Shown here one piece after another: positions 8,577 through 18,238 of a stretch of 61,195 nt of DNA. The stretch's first letter is position 1. Each line of letters begins with the position of its first letter. Origin of the DNA: Candidatus Cacconaster merdequi (lineage in GTDB: Bacteria; Bacteroidota; Bacteroidia; Bacteroidales; UBA932); assembly GCA_018064345.1 (NCBI GenBank), contig JAGHVK010000016.1:1-61195 (forward strand), in the 5' to 3' direction. Under the pieces are notes generated by a model. The model did no database searches. It was not told the DNA's origin and saw only the letters and a list, made by a program, of their open reading frames with translations. A program made the translations under genes and the position numbers.

Positions 8577-10597
8577 CCTTTGATTATTGAGTAAAATTCA
8601 TCTTCCGAAATAACTTTCACACCCAACGAAGCTGCCTTTTTCATCTTCTCCGGGCCGCTCTTCTCTCCGGCAAGCAGATATGTGGTCCTGCCGCTGACCG
8701 AGCCGGAGTTCTTTCCTCCGTGGGCTTCTACAAGAGCCTTCATCTCTTCCCTTGAAATGGAGAAGTTGCCGGATACCACTACTGTCGCACCTGCAAGCCT
8801 GTCCGAAAGCCTTGATGTGCCGGATTCTTCGATGGCCATCTGCAATCCGTTGTCCCTCAGTTTCTCCACTGTGGCAAGATTTTCTATGTCATCGAAGAAA
8901 GATATGATGGAATCGGCCATTACGTCTCCAATTCCATCTATCTGCAGCAACTCTTCGCGAGGTGAATCCATAAGTGCGTCGAGGCTTCCGTAATGAGAGG
9001 CGAGCATCTTGGCGTTCTGCTCACCGATATGGCGTATGCCGAGTGCGAACAGCACTCTGGCGAACGGTACAGACTTGCTCTTTCCTATGCTTTGAAGGAA
9101 ATTGTCGGCAGATTTCTCCTGCCATCCTTCAAGAGTTAGCAACTGCTCTTTTGTAAGAGAGTAGAGGTCCTGCAGCTTGCGGATGAGTCCTTTGTCGTAC
9201 AACTGCTCTATCGTGGCATCTCCTGCAAGTATGTCCATCGCCTTGCGGCTGATGAAGTGTATGAAACGGCCTTTTATCTGTGTAGGGCATCCGTTGCTGT
9301 TCGGGCAATAGTGCTTGGCCTCGTCTTCGTCCCTTTCAAGAGGTGTTCCGCAGTCGGGGCAAAGAGCAGGGAAGTCCGGAAGCGCAGCATCGGCAGGCCT
9401 TCTGGAAAGTTCCACTCCGGTGATCTTAGGTATAATCTCACCGCCCTTCTCGACATAGACATAGTCACCTATGTGTATGTCAAGCAATTGCATCTGGTCG
9501 AGGTTATGAAGGGATGCTCTTTTTACAATCGTTCCTGAAAGAGGCACAGGTTCAAGGTTTGCTACCGGAGTTATCGCACCGGTGCGGCCGACCTGATAAT
9601 CTACCGAAAGGAGAGGAGTAAGAGCCTGTTCAGGCTTGAACTTGTAGGCAGTGGCCCATCGAGGTGACTTTGCTGTCATTCCCAGCTGCCGCTGCAAGTC
9701 AAGCTCGTTCACCTTTATCACTATTCCGTCCGTGGCGAAAGGGAGGCCCTTGCGCAAAGTGTCCCATTTCTCTATGTATGCAAGCACTTCATCCACGCTT
9801 TGGGCTATTTCGCTGTATTCGGATGTAGGCAGGCCCCAGCTTCTGGCTGCGGTAATAGCTTCACTGTGAGTGGTGAAAGGCAGATTCTCGCCGAGGATAT
9901 GGTAAAGCACGCAGTCCAGTCCGCGCTCCTTCATCTCCTCAGGGTTCTGCAGCTTGAGGGAGCCGGAGGCTGCATTCCTCGGATTTGCAAAAGGTTCTTC
10001 ACCTTTGTCGGCTTTTTCGGCATTCAACCTCTCAAAAGCCTCGAAAGGCATATATATCTCGCCCCTTATTTCGAATTCATCCGGTATGTCGCTGCCTTTC
10101 AATACAGTCGGTATCGTTCGGATGTTCACTACGTTACGGGATACGTCGTCACCTTTTGTACCGTCCCCGCGAGTCAGGGCGTGAACAAGTTTCCCCTTGC
10201 GGTATGTCAGGCAGATTGCGGTACCGTCGAACTTCAGTTCACAGGAGTATGTGGCTTTGCGTGAAGTGGTCTTTTCCAGTCTGTTGCAGAATTCGGCCAT
10301 TTCTTCGTGGCTGTACGTGTTGCTGAGCGAGAGCATCGGGTACCGGTGCGGGATCTGTACAAATTCAAGTGTACCTGCTGCATTGAGGTCGCTTCCTACG
10401 TGCTGAGTCGGGCTGTCTGCCATAGCGAACTCGGGAAAAATCTTCTCAAGTGTCTGCAGTTCGCTCATCAGGAGATCAAATTCGAAATCGCTGATGGTAG
10501 GGGAGTTGAGGACATAATAGTTGTGATTATGCCTCTCGAGTTCCTTCTTCAGTAACTCTATTCTCTCCTTAGCTGCTGTTTTCGAAATTTTCGCCAT
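8573..10597 (-). CDS. ligA: NAD-dependent DNA ligase LigA
   Basis: KFDGTA active site, TRGDG, BRCT C-terminus; start taken at internal Met (MAKISKTAAKERIE). Confidence 0.97.
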   Translation of the reverse strand: MAKISKTAAKERIELLKKELERHNHNYYVLNSPTISDFEFDLLMSELQTLEKIFPEFAMADSPTQHVGSDLNAAGTLEFVQIPHRYPMLSLSNTYSHEEMAEFCNRLEKTTSRKATYSCELKFDGTAICLTYRKGKLVHALTRGDGTKGDDVSRNVVNIRTIPTVLKGSDIPDEFEIRGEIYMPFEAFERLNAEKADKGEEPFANPRNAASGSLKLQNPEEMKERGLDCVLYHILGENLPFTTHSEAITAARSWGLPTSEYSEIAQSVDEVLAYIEKWDTLRKGLPFATDGIVIKVNELDLQRQLGMTAKSPRWATAYKFKPEQALTPLLSVDYQVGRTGAITPVANLEPVPLSGTIVKRASLHNLDQMQLLDIHIGDYVYVEKGGEIIPKITGVELSRRPADAALPDFPALCPDCGTPLERDEDEAKHYCPNSNGCPTQIKGRFIHFISRKAMDILAGDATIEQLYDKGLIRKLQDLYSLTKEQLLTLEGWQEKSADNFLQSIGKSKSVPFARVLFALGIRHIGEQNAKMLASHYGSLDALMDSPREELLQIDGIGDVMADSIISFFDDIENLATVEKLRDNGLQMAIEESGTSRLSDRLAGATVVVSGNFSISREEMKALVEAHGGKNSGSVSGRTTYLLAGEKSGPEKMKKAASLGVKVISEDEFYSIIKG

Positions 10598-10646
10598 TTC
10601 CAAATGAGTTCCAAAGAGCAAAGTTACGAAAAAATAAGAACAGGTT

Positions 10647-10675
10647 CTAAGAACCAACTCAAAACATGTTCCAAA
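10647..10675 (+). repeat. Dispersed intergenic repeat, copy B1
   Basis: TTCTAAGAACCAACTCAAAACATGTTCCA; a partial copy (GAACAGGTTCTAA) abuts upstream. Confidence 0.7.
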
Positions 10676-10703
10676 TTAGAATCTGTTTTGAATAGATCTT
10701 ATT
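10676..10703 (-). repeat. Dispersed intergenic repeat, copy B2 (inverted relative to B1)
   Basis: Minus strand AATAAGATCTATTCAAAACAGATTCTAA; overlaps the amylase stop codon. Confidence 0.65.
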
Positions 10704-12183
10704 CTGATACGTCAATGCGCATATAGTCGCGGGCATTGACGTGTACATCCACACAGGTGGCTTGCCGCTCTATTCCAAGATAGTCAAAGGCTTCCTTAGG
10801 AATGTTCACCTTCACGTCCACGGGTGACGCACTGAAGTTGGCCACTATCAGCATCGCAGCACCGGCGTGGCCGCGCATCCACGCAAACTGTCTTTCAGGA
10901 TCGAAATGTTCGGAGGAAGGATTGACGTACATAAGGTCGAACGTTTTTCCTTTTGAGAAGATAGCGTCTGCGGTTGCTATCCGCATCAGCCGGCAGTACT
11001 CTTTGTAAACGACGGTTTCATCCACGGAAAGACGGTCCTGCAGAAACCTTTTGACCGACGGGACGATACAGTAATCGTATATTGACGTACGACCGTCACA
11101 TCCGCTGAAGCCTTCCGCTTCCATACCTTTCTCACCGAACTCCTGACCGAAATATATCATGAAAGGAGCAGTATTGAACAGGAGTGAAACTGCCAGGGCA
11201 GGGAAGACAGCCTTGCCGCTTGAAGCGAAGAAAGATGATGCAACCCTCTGCTCATCGTGGTTCTCGAGGAAATTGAGCATCTTCGGCTGCAGCTCACCTG
11301 TCTGCTGCCACTCCTGCGTCAGGCAGGATGCCGGACGGTAGCCTCCGACTATACCTCGGAGAGCATCGTAGAAGCCGGTTTTGTCGTAGAGCAGGTCAAA
11401 CCCGGCTGAAGCGTATTTACGGTAGTTGTTCCTGTCATAAACTTCTGCAATGAAAAGCAGATCAGGCCTTATTTCCCGTACGTTACCGATTGCCCACCTG
11501 AAGAAATCGGCCGGAACCATCTCCACCATATCGCACCTGAATCCGTCGATGCCTTTCGATATCCAGAATTTGAGTATGTCAAGCATCTTCGTCCAGGTCG
11601 AGCGGTTGTTGTAGTTGAGCTTGACGGTGTCGTACCAGTCCCTTACGGACGGATAGGCGTGGAAGACATCGTTTCCTGTCGCCTTTGCCGGATTCTCCTG
11701 ATAATCGCTGCACAACTCTTCCGGAAGATGCAGCGGCTCATCAAGCAGATGGAAATTCTCTTTTGTGAAGTAAGTATCGTAGGACCTGAAGACGTGGTTG
11801 GGTACGAAATCAATGACCACCTTCATACCCGCCTTGTGTGTCCTGTCCACAAGGGCTTGAAACTCAGCCATACGGTTATCGGGATTAAGCGCCAGCGCAG
11901 GGTCCACGTCAAAATAGTTGCGAATGGCGTAAGGCGAGCCGGCTTCTCCCTTCACTATTGAAGGGTTGCAGTCCGGTACTCCGCGGAAATGAGTCTTGGT
12001 GGCGTGGGATATGATTCCGGTGTACCAGACAGCACCCACGGAAAGCTGCTTGAGCTTCCGGAGGTAGTCGTCGCTGATGTCTGCGAATTTGCCGGAACCA
12101 TTAACACTGTAAGAGCCTCCCGGCACGCAGTTCCGTGCTCCGAAGGCTCTTACAAGCATCTGGTATATTATGGTCTTTACCAA
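10699..12183 (-). CDS. Alpha-amylase family glycoside hydrolase (GH13), no signal peptide
   Basis: VIDFVPNH, GFRCDMVEMVP, FIAEVYD, FLENHDEQR motifs. Confidence 0.92.
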   Translation of the reverse strand: MVKTIIYQMLVRAFGARNCVPGGSYSVNGSGKFADISDDYLRKLKQLSVGAVWYTGIISHATKTHFRGVPDCNPSIVKGEAGSPYAIRNYFDVDPALALNPDNRMAEFQALVDRTHKAGMKVVIDFVPNHVFRSYDTYFTKENFHLLDEPLHLPEELCSDYQENPAKATGNDVFHAYPSVRDWYDTVKLNYNNRSTWTKMLDILKFWISKGIDGFRCDMVEMVPADFFRWAIGNVREIRPDLLFIAEVYDRNNYRKYASAGFDLLYDKTGFYDALRGIVGGYRPASCLTQEWQQTGELQPKMLNFLENHDEQRVASSFFASSGKAVFPALAVSLLFNTAPFMIYFGQEFGEKGMEAEGFSGCDGRTSIYDYCIVPSVKRFLQDRLSVDETVVYKEYCRLMRIATADAIFSKGKTFDLMYVNPSSEHFDPERQFAWMRGHAGAAMLIVANFSASPVDVKVNIPKEAFDYLGIERQATCVDVHVNARDYMRIDVSE

Positions 12184-13406
12184 TTCAGAATCTTCTTGAA
12201 GTCGTATTCTTCAGGGTTCTGCACATATTTGCCGGCTTCTTCGTAGTCTGCCGGAGTGATGTAATGGCAGATCTGTCCGTAGTAGCTCTGTGCAGTACCG
12301 CCTTCGATGCTTACGCGACGTGGCGGAATCTTGCCCTCTTCGTTCTGAAGGTCGTGCAGATAGAGAGGATGAGCCTCACCGTTGGCATCGACGAACACCA
12401 TACATCCGGTCTCACCCTTTGCGAAAAGCTCGTATGCTCCGAGTGCGAGTTCAGTGCAGTATGTAAGGTCGTATGCGATAGGATCCTGGCAGCGTACGTC
12501 ATAACCTATCTCGATAGGGCGGGTCTTGACCTTGAGAGAGATCTTGCCGAGTTCCTTCTCAAGTATGTCGTTGAAGAGGACAGCCTTTGAAATCTTGCCG
12601 AGCTCAGGGTGTCCGTGCTCGTCATAAGTCATATGCACGCCTGTTGATTTGAGGTCTTCAGGGTCAAGGTCGTGGAATACGCCTTCGGCAACTACTACCG
12701 TTCCGTACGGAATCCCGAGGATCTTTCTCTTGATGATGGCTGACATAGTGAGCTTTACAATCTTGTCGATTGTGATGTCAGTCTTGTTGAACATTTCAGG
12801 TATGATGGTCATCGGGCAGTGAGTGGCCTTGCCGATACCGAGGGCAAGATGCCCGGCACTGCGTCCCATCGCTGAGATAATCAGCCAGTTGCCTGAAGTG
12901 CGTGCATCTTCGTATGCTGTGCGTGCGATATGGGCTCCTTCATCTTTCGCAGAGTTGAAACCGAAGGTCGGGGTATTGTCCGGAAGAGGAAGGTCGTTGT
13001 CGATAGTCTTAGGTACGTGGATGTTGCGGATCGGATATTTCTTTGATTCCAGGAATTTCGCAATGCGGTTTGCGGTAGAGGCGGTATCGTCTCCTCCGAC
13101 AGTCACCAGAAGCTTGATGTTGTTCTCCTGGAAGAGCTTGAGGTTGAAATTCTTCTCGAAATCCTCGTTGGTAGGTTTGAAACGGCTCATCATAAGGTAG
13201 GAACCGCCTCTGTTGAAGATGGTGTCAGCTTTGAAGAAGTCCATCTCTTCATATTTCGGATTTGTTGAGAAAAGTCCGGAATAACCTCCGTGAAGACCGA
13301 GCACGCGGTATCCGTTGCTTAAGAATGCCTTGGTAAGTGAGCCTACGACGGTATTCATTCCCGGAGCAGGACCGCCACCTGTCAAAATAATAATCGAATC
13401 CTTCAT
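12177..13406 (-). CDS. 6-phosphofructokinase, PPi-dependent type signature
   Basis: GGGPAPGMN, VTVGGDDTAS, PKTIDNDL. Confidence 0.92.
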   Translation of the reverse strand: MKDSIIILTGGGPAPGMNTVVGSLTKAFLSNGYRVLGLHGGYSGLFSTNPKYEEMDFFKADTIFNRGGSYLMMSRFKPTNEDFEKNFNLKLFQENNIKLLVTVGGDDTASTANRIAKFLESKKYPIRNIHVPKTIDNDLPLPDNTPTFGFNSAKDEGAHIARTAYEDARTSGNWLIISAMGRSAGHLALGIGKATHCPMTIIPEMFNKTDITIDKIVKLTMSAIIKRKILGIPYGTVVVAEGVFHDLDPEDLKSTGVHMTYDEHGHPELGKISKAVLFNDILEKELGKISLKVKTRPIEIGYDVRCQDPIAYDLTYCTELALGAYELFAKGETGCMVFVDANGEAHPLYLHDLQNEEGKIPPRRVSIEGGTAQSYYGQICHYITPADYEEAGKYVQNPEEYDFKKILNW

Positions 13407-13429
13407 TGTTTTGTTATCGTTTTACCCTG

Positions 13430-13466
13430 CAAAAGTAGCATTTTTTGATGTAATTTGCTACTTTTG
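13430..13466. promoter_or_regulatory. Divergent -7 boxes for pfk (minus) and rfbB (plus) forming a perfect inverted repeat
   Basis: CAAAAGTAGCA-N15-TGCTACTTTTG. Confidence 0.65.
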
Positions 13467-13492
13467 TACGATATGATTTTATAATTGAAGAA

Positions 13493-14629
13493 ATGAAGAA
13501 AACTATTCTCATCACAGGTGGTGCCGGATTCATCGGATCGCACGTCACAAGGCTTTTCGTAAACAAATATCCTGATTATCACATCATCAATCTGGATAAA
13601 CTTACCTATGCGGGGAATCTCGCCAATCTCAAGGATATAGAAAACAAGCCGAACTACTCTTTCGTCAAGGCGGACATCTGTGATTTTGATACAGTTTACT
13701 CACTGATGTGCAGGGAGAAAGTTGATGGGGTGATTCATCTTGCAGCGGAGAGCCACGTAGACCGCTCAATCAAGGATCCGTTCACTTTCGCACGTACCAA
13801 CGTGATGGGAACTCTGAGCCTGCTCCAGGCAGCGAAGCTGTATTGGGAGAGCCTGCCTGAAAAATTCGAAGGGAAGCGTTTCTACCATATCTCCACCGAT
13901 GAGGTCTATGGAGCTCTCGAAATGACCGACCCTCAGGGAGTTGAACCGCCGTTCACCACAAAGGCAAGCTCCGGAAGCCACCATCTCGCCTATGGCACGA
14001 AGTTCTTCACCGAAGATTTGAAATATATGCCTCACAGCCCCTACAGCGCATCCAAGGCGAGCAGCGACCATTTCGTAAGAGCCTTCCACGATACATACGG
14101 AATGCCTACAATAGTTACCAACTGTTCAAACAATTACGGCCCATATCAGTTCCCTGAGAAGCTTATTCCACTCTTCATCAACAATATACGCCATCGCAAA
14201 CCTCTTCCTGTCTACGGAAAGGGGGAGAATGTCCGTGACTGGCTCTATGTCGAGGACCATGCAAGGGCGATAGACACCATATTCCACAACGGAAAAGTGG
14301 CTGAAACCTACAATATTGGCGGTTTCAACGAGTGGAAGAACATCGACATAATCAAAGTTCTGATAAAGACTGTAGACCGCCTTCTCGGACGAAGTGAAGG
14401 TGAAGACCTCGACCTCATCACATACGTTACCGACCGCGCCGGACATGATCTCCGCTACGCCATCGATTCTACGAAGCTCCAGAAGGAACTTGGCTGGGAG
14501 CCGAGCCTTCAGTTCGAGGAAGGAATAGAGAAGACAGTCCGCTGGTATCTTGACAATCAGGAGTGGATGGACGACATCACCAGCGGCGAATACGAGAAAT
14601 ATTACGAAGATATGTACAGCAACCGCTGA
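13493..14629 (+). CDS. rfbB: dTDP-glucose 4,6-dehydratase
   Basis: ITGGAGFIGSHV, HLAAESHVDRSI, YSASKASSDH. Confidence 0.96.
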   Translation: MKKTILITGGAGFIGSHVTRLFVNKYPDYHIINLDKLTYAGNLANLKDIENKPNYSFVKADICDFDTVYSLMCREKVDGVIHLAAESHVDRSIKDPFTFARTNVMGTLSLLQAAKLYWESLPEKFEGKRFYHISTDEVYGALEMTDPQGVEPPFTTKASSGSHHLAYGTKFFTEDLKYMPHSPYSASKASSDHFVRAFHDTYGMPTIVTNCSNNYGPYQFPEKLIPLFINNIRHRKPLPVYGKGENVRDWLYVEDHARAIDTIFHNGKVAETYNIGGFNEWKNIDIIKVLIKTVDRLLGRSEGEDLDLITYVTDRAGHDLRYAIDSTKLQKELGWEPSLQFEEGIEKTVRWYLDNQEWMDDITSGEYEKYYEDMYSNR

Positions 14630-14630
14630 C

Positions 14631-14655
14631 ATCCATTTCAAAACCGGTTCCTAAA
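14631..14655 (+). repeat. Dispersed intergenic repeat, copy C
   Basis: ATCCATTTCAAAACCGGTTCCTAAA, just after the rfbB stop. Confidence 0.65.
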
Positions 14656-14677
14656 CAATCTCTGAGACAGCCCGGAT

Positions 14678-15400
14678 ATGATCAGCCGCAGCGAAACAAG
14701 CCTCATACGTTCATTGTCAAGGAAGAAGTTCCGTGACAGTGAGGGACTTTTCGTTGTTGAAGGTGAAAAGCTCGTTCAGGAAGCATTGGATTCCGGTTAT
14801 GAAGTTGTGAAGATTTTCCGCACGTCGGATATCGGAGAGGATGCTATGGCACGGATTACAATGCTCTCTTCACCTTCACCCGTACTTGCCGTGGTCAGGC
14901 AGAAACCTCGTCAGGAGCCGCCGGAACCGGGAAATGATCTTGTCCTGGCTCTTGATTCCGTCAGGGACCCGGGCAATATGGGGACCATCATCCGCATAGC
15001 CGACTGGTTCGGAATCAAGGATATAGCTGCTTCTGAAGACTGTGTGGAAATCTACAATCCAAAGGTGGTGCAGGCAACGATGGGGGCGATATTCCGTGTC
15101 AATGTCTCGTATTGCAATCTGGAAAAGTACATAAGGGAGGTGGCCAGGCCTTCAGGTGTTCCGATTTACGGTACATTTCTCGAGGGTGATAACATATATA
15201 CTGCCGATCTGCACCATTCCGGCGTAATCGTGATGGGCTCCGAATCGAACGGCATCTCATATGAAGTGGAGGCATTGGTTTCTTCAAAGATACATATTCC
15301 TTCGTTTGCGGGTGACAGAGCCACTTCCGAGTCTCTTAACGTAGCCGTGGCCACGGCAATCACCTGCAGTGAATTCAGACGCAGGGGGACAACCTTATGA
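14678..15400 (+). CDS. TrmH/SpoU-family RNA methyltransferase
   Basis: DSVRDPGNMGTIIRIADWFG, VIVMGSESNGIS, SLNVAVATAI. Confidence 0.92.
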   Translation: MISRSETSLIRSLSRKKFRDSEGLFVVEGEKLVQEALDSGYEVVKIFRTSDIGEDAMARITMLSSPSPVLAVVRQKPRQEPPEPGNDLVLALDSVRDPGNMGTIIRIADWFGIKDIAASEDCVEIYNPKVVQATMGAIFRVNVSYCNLEKYIREVARPSGVPIYGTFLEGDNIYTADLHHSGVIVMGSESNGISYEVEALVSSKIHIPSFAGDRATSESLNVAVATAITCSEFRRRGTTL

Positions 15401-17589
15401 AGAGAGGACCGGCCATAATACTGGTCATTTTGCTGCTGGCGGCATCTTGTTCTACGACAAGGCGTCTGCAGGAGGGTGAACTGCGTCTGGCCGACAATAC
15501 CATAAGGATTGTCGATGGGGGAGATTATGATGTCTCCGACCTCACACCATATATAAAACAGAAGCCGAACGGCTATTTCGTTGGCCGTTTCAACCCTTTT
15601 CTGTGTGTGTACAACTGGAGCAACGGAAATGGAAGCGGATGGGACAGGTTCTGTGAAAAACTCGGTCAGGCACCTGTGGTTTTCGACTCCACTCTCGTCC
15701 AGCCCTCCATCACAGGCATACTCAACCACCTTGAGTATATGGGATATTACGGCTCGGAAGTGTCGGCCAGTACTGATGTGAAGGACAGGAAGGCCTTTGT
15801 CAGGTACGACATCCATCTGGGAAAACAATATCCCGTGGAAAGCATCAGATACACTGTCAGGGATACTGTCCTGAACGCAATAATGCAGGCTGATTCGACA
15901 AACTATACCATCTTTCCGGGCGACCCTCTTTCACAGGATGCCCTTGAGAAGGAGAGTGAACGTCTTGCACAGCTCTTCAGGAATCACGGTTACTGGGGTT
16001 TCAGCAAGAACTATTTTTTCTATTTCGCTGACACAACGACCGTTCCTTCAATGGCAAAGCTCAATGTGAACATTGAGGAGTACACACGCAACGAATCGCC
16101 TGAAAACGCAAGTCCTCACAAGAGGTATGTGATTTCAAAAGTCAATATAATGCCTCAGGCAGGTCTCAAGGTGAGACCGAATTTTCTCAACAGTCTCAAC
16201 AGGATAGAAGAGGGCAGCCTTTACAGTGAGGAGACAATATCCAACACTTATGAACGGTTCACGAGCGTACCGGCATTCAGCACCGTTAATATGCAGATTG
16301 ACGAGGCAGACTCTTCATCGTTGAGCTGCAACATCCTGCTTTCTCCGTCGAAGATACAGTCAGTCAAGGTGAACCTTGATGCATCGTTCAACTCCAACGG
16401 TCTTTTCGGTGTAACCCCGTCCCTGATATACAGCCACAAGAACATTTTCGGGGGAGGCGAGATTTGGAACCTGGGATTCAAAGGGAATTTTCAGTTCAGG
16501 TTCAATGACCCGGTCCGGGCAAATGAATTCTCGTTCAATACTTCACTTGTCGTGCCTCAGTTCTGGCTGCTGCCTCAGCGTTTCTTCAACAGAAAAGTTC
16601 CGAAGACTGAGATAAGGGCTTCTTTCAGTTACAATGACCGTCCGGAATACACGCGTGACGTGGTATCGTTCCAATACGGTTACCTCTGGAACCGGAACGA
16701 CAACAGGCTTTCTTTCCAGGTTGCTCCTGTATGGCTGAGTCTTGTGAACACGAAAAACATTTCCGAGGAGTTCATTCAGAAGATTCCGGACCCTACAATT
16801 ATTGCCTCCTTTGTGAGTCACATAGACTTGGGAAGCCGTTCAAGTGTCTATTATACTACAAGCAACCAGATCAATCCTGACCATACATACTTTTATTTCC
16901 GAGGCAATCTGGTTACTGCCGGCAATCTGGTCAATGCGCTATATTCACTTTCCGGCAAAGATGAGGATGAGGGTGAACGCACTCTCTTCAACTTGAATTA
17001 CAACCAGTTCGTGAGGTTGGAACTCTCAGCTGTGAATACTTTACGTTTCGGGTCGTCAAACCAGTTCGCACTGGCTACGAGGCTTCTGGCCGGAGCTGGA
17101 TTCACCTATGGCAATTCTTTCAATCTGCCTGAGGAGCATTCATTCTATGCCGGTGGCGCCAACAGTATGAGAGGATGGCAGGCAAGGACGATAGGTCCGG
17201 GCTGTGCGGAACTGTACGATGGGTATATCATCCGTAACCAGACCGGTGATATGCGCCTTGAAGCTAATGCGGAATTCCGATTCCCAATTGTCTGGAAACT
17301 CAAAGGCTGCGTCTTCGCTGATGCCGGAAATATCTGGTTGATGCAAAACAGAGTCAATCACAAACTTGGTCTGCTCGACGAAGATGCGGAGTTCAGATTC
17401 AAGACAATGTTGCGTTCCAGCGGTCTTGACTGGGGCCTTGGTGCGAGACTTGATTTCGGGCTCGTGCTTGTCCGTCTGGATATCGGATACAAACTCTATG
17501 ACCCGAGGCAGCAATCCTGGCTTGGCCCGAAGCAATGGTTCAAGGAAGAAGGGTACGCCCTTCACTTCGGTATCGGCTATCCTTTCTGA
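15397..17589 (+). CDS. BamA/TamA-family outer-membrane lipoprotein (TamL-like)
   Basis: Lipobox LLLAASCSTTRRLQEGE; C-terminal surface-antigen barrel with FYAGGANSMRGWQARTIGPG. Confidence 0.88.
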   Translation: MKRGPAIILVILLLAASCSTTRRLQEGELRLADNTIRIVDGGDYDVSDLTPYIKQKPNGYFVGRFNPFLCVYNWSNGNGSGWDRFCEKLGQAPVVFDSTLVQPSITGILNHLEYMGYYGSEVSASTDVKDRKAFVRYDIHLGKQYPVESIRYTVRDTVLNAIMQADSTNYTIFPGDPLSQDALEKESERLAQLFRNHGYWGFSKNYFFYFADTTTVPSMAKLNVNIEEYTRNESPENASPHKRYVISKVNIMPQAGLKVRPNFLNSLNRIEEGSLYSEETISNTYERFTSVPAFSTVNMQIDEADSSSLSCNILLSPSKIQSVKVNLDASFNSNGLFGVTPSLIYSHKNIFGGGEIWNLGFKGNFQFRFNDPVRANEFSFNTSLVVPQFWLLPQRFFNRKVPKTEIRASFSYNDRPEYTRDVVSFQYGYLWNRNDNRLSFQVAPVWLSLVNTKNISEEFIQKIPDPTIIASFVSHIDLGSRSSVYYTTSNQINPDHTYFYFRGNLVTAGNLVNALYSLSGKDEDEGERTLFNLNYNQFVRLELSAVNTLRFGSSNQFALATRLLAGAGFTYGNSFNLPEEHSFYAGGANSMRGWQARTIGPGCAELYDGYIIRNQTGDMRLEANAEFRFPIVWKLKGCVFADAGNIWLMQNRVNHKLGLLDEDAEFRFKTMLRSSGLDWGLGARLDFGLVLVRLDIGYKLYDPRQQSWLGPKQWFKEEGYALHFGIGYPF

Positions 17590-17590
17590 T

Positions 17591-18238
17591 TCAGCCCCTG
17601 CTTCCGAATATTTCTGTGCCGATTCGCACTATGGTGGAGCCTTCTTCTATTGCAATAGGATAGTCTGACGACATTCCCATCGATATCTGGTCGAAATCAG
17701 GCACTTTCCCGGCAATCTGAGCTGCAACCTGCTTCAATCTGCGGAATTCTTCACGAATCCGGTCTCTGTCTTCCACGAATGATGCCATTCCCATCACTCC
17801 TCTGAATCTTATGTCAGGCCACTCGCTGAAGCGTTCGGAAAGGGAAATGGCTTCCTGGGGAGTGAATCCCTGTTTGCTTTCCTCCTGTGCGATATGGACT
17901 TCTATCAGACATTCAATCCTGCGCCCGAGTTTTCCCGCCTCCTTGTTCACCTCTTCAATAAGATGTACTGAATCCAATGAATGCAGGAGGGCTATATACG
18001 GAAGCACCATCTTGACCTTGTTGGTCTGAAGGTGACCGATGAAGTGCCATTCTATGTCCTTTGGAAGAGCTATTGCCTTGGCCGCCAATTCTTGAGGTCT
18101 GTTCTCTCCGAACACTCTCTGACCTGCTCCGTAGGCTTCCATTATTGCTTCGGCGCTTTTGTATTTTGAAACTGCCACGAGCTTTACAGCGGGTGGCAGT
18201 TCATTATGGAGTCTTGTGATAACCTGTGCTATTGACAT
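17591..18238 (-). CDS. YggS-family pyridoxal phosphate-dependent enzyme
   Basis: KLVAVSKYKSAEAI, GENRPQE, WHFIGHLQTNK, LSMGMSSDYPIAIEEGSTIVRIGTEIFG-like C-terminus. Confidence 0.93.
   Translation of the reverse strand: MSIAQVITRLHNELPPAVKLVAVSKYKSAEAIMEAYGAGQRVFGENRPQELAAKAIALPKDIEWHFIGHLQTNKVKMVLPYIALLHSLDSVHLIEEVNKEAGKLGRRIECLIEVHIAQEESKQGFTPQEAISLSERFSEWPDIRFRGVMGMASFVEDRDRIREEFRRLKQVAAQIAGKVPDFDQISMGMSSDYPIAIEEGSTIVRIGTEIFGSRG

Noticed and set aside
13493-14629. rfbB as marker of a dTDP-rhamnose/O-antigen cluster
   Set aside because: No rfbA/C/D or glycosyltransferase genes adjoin it; treated as a solitary gene.
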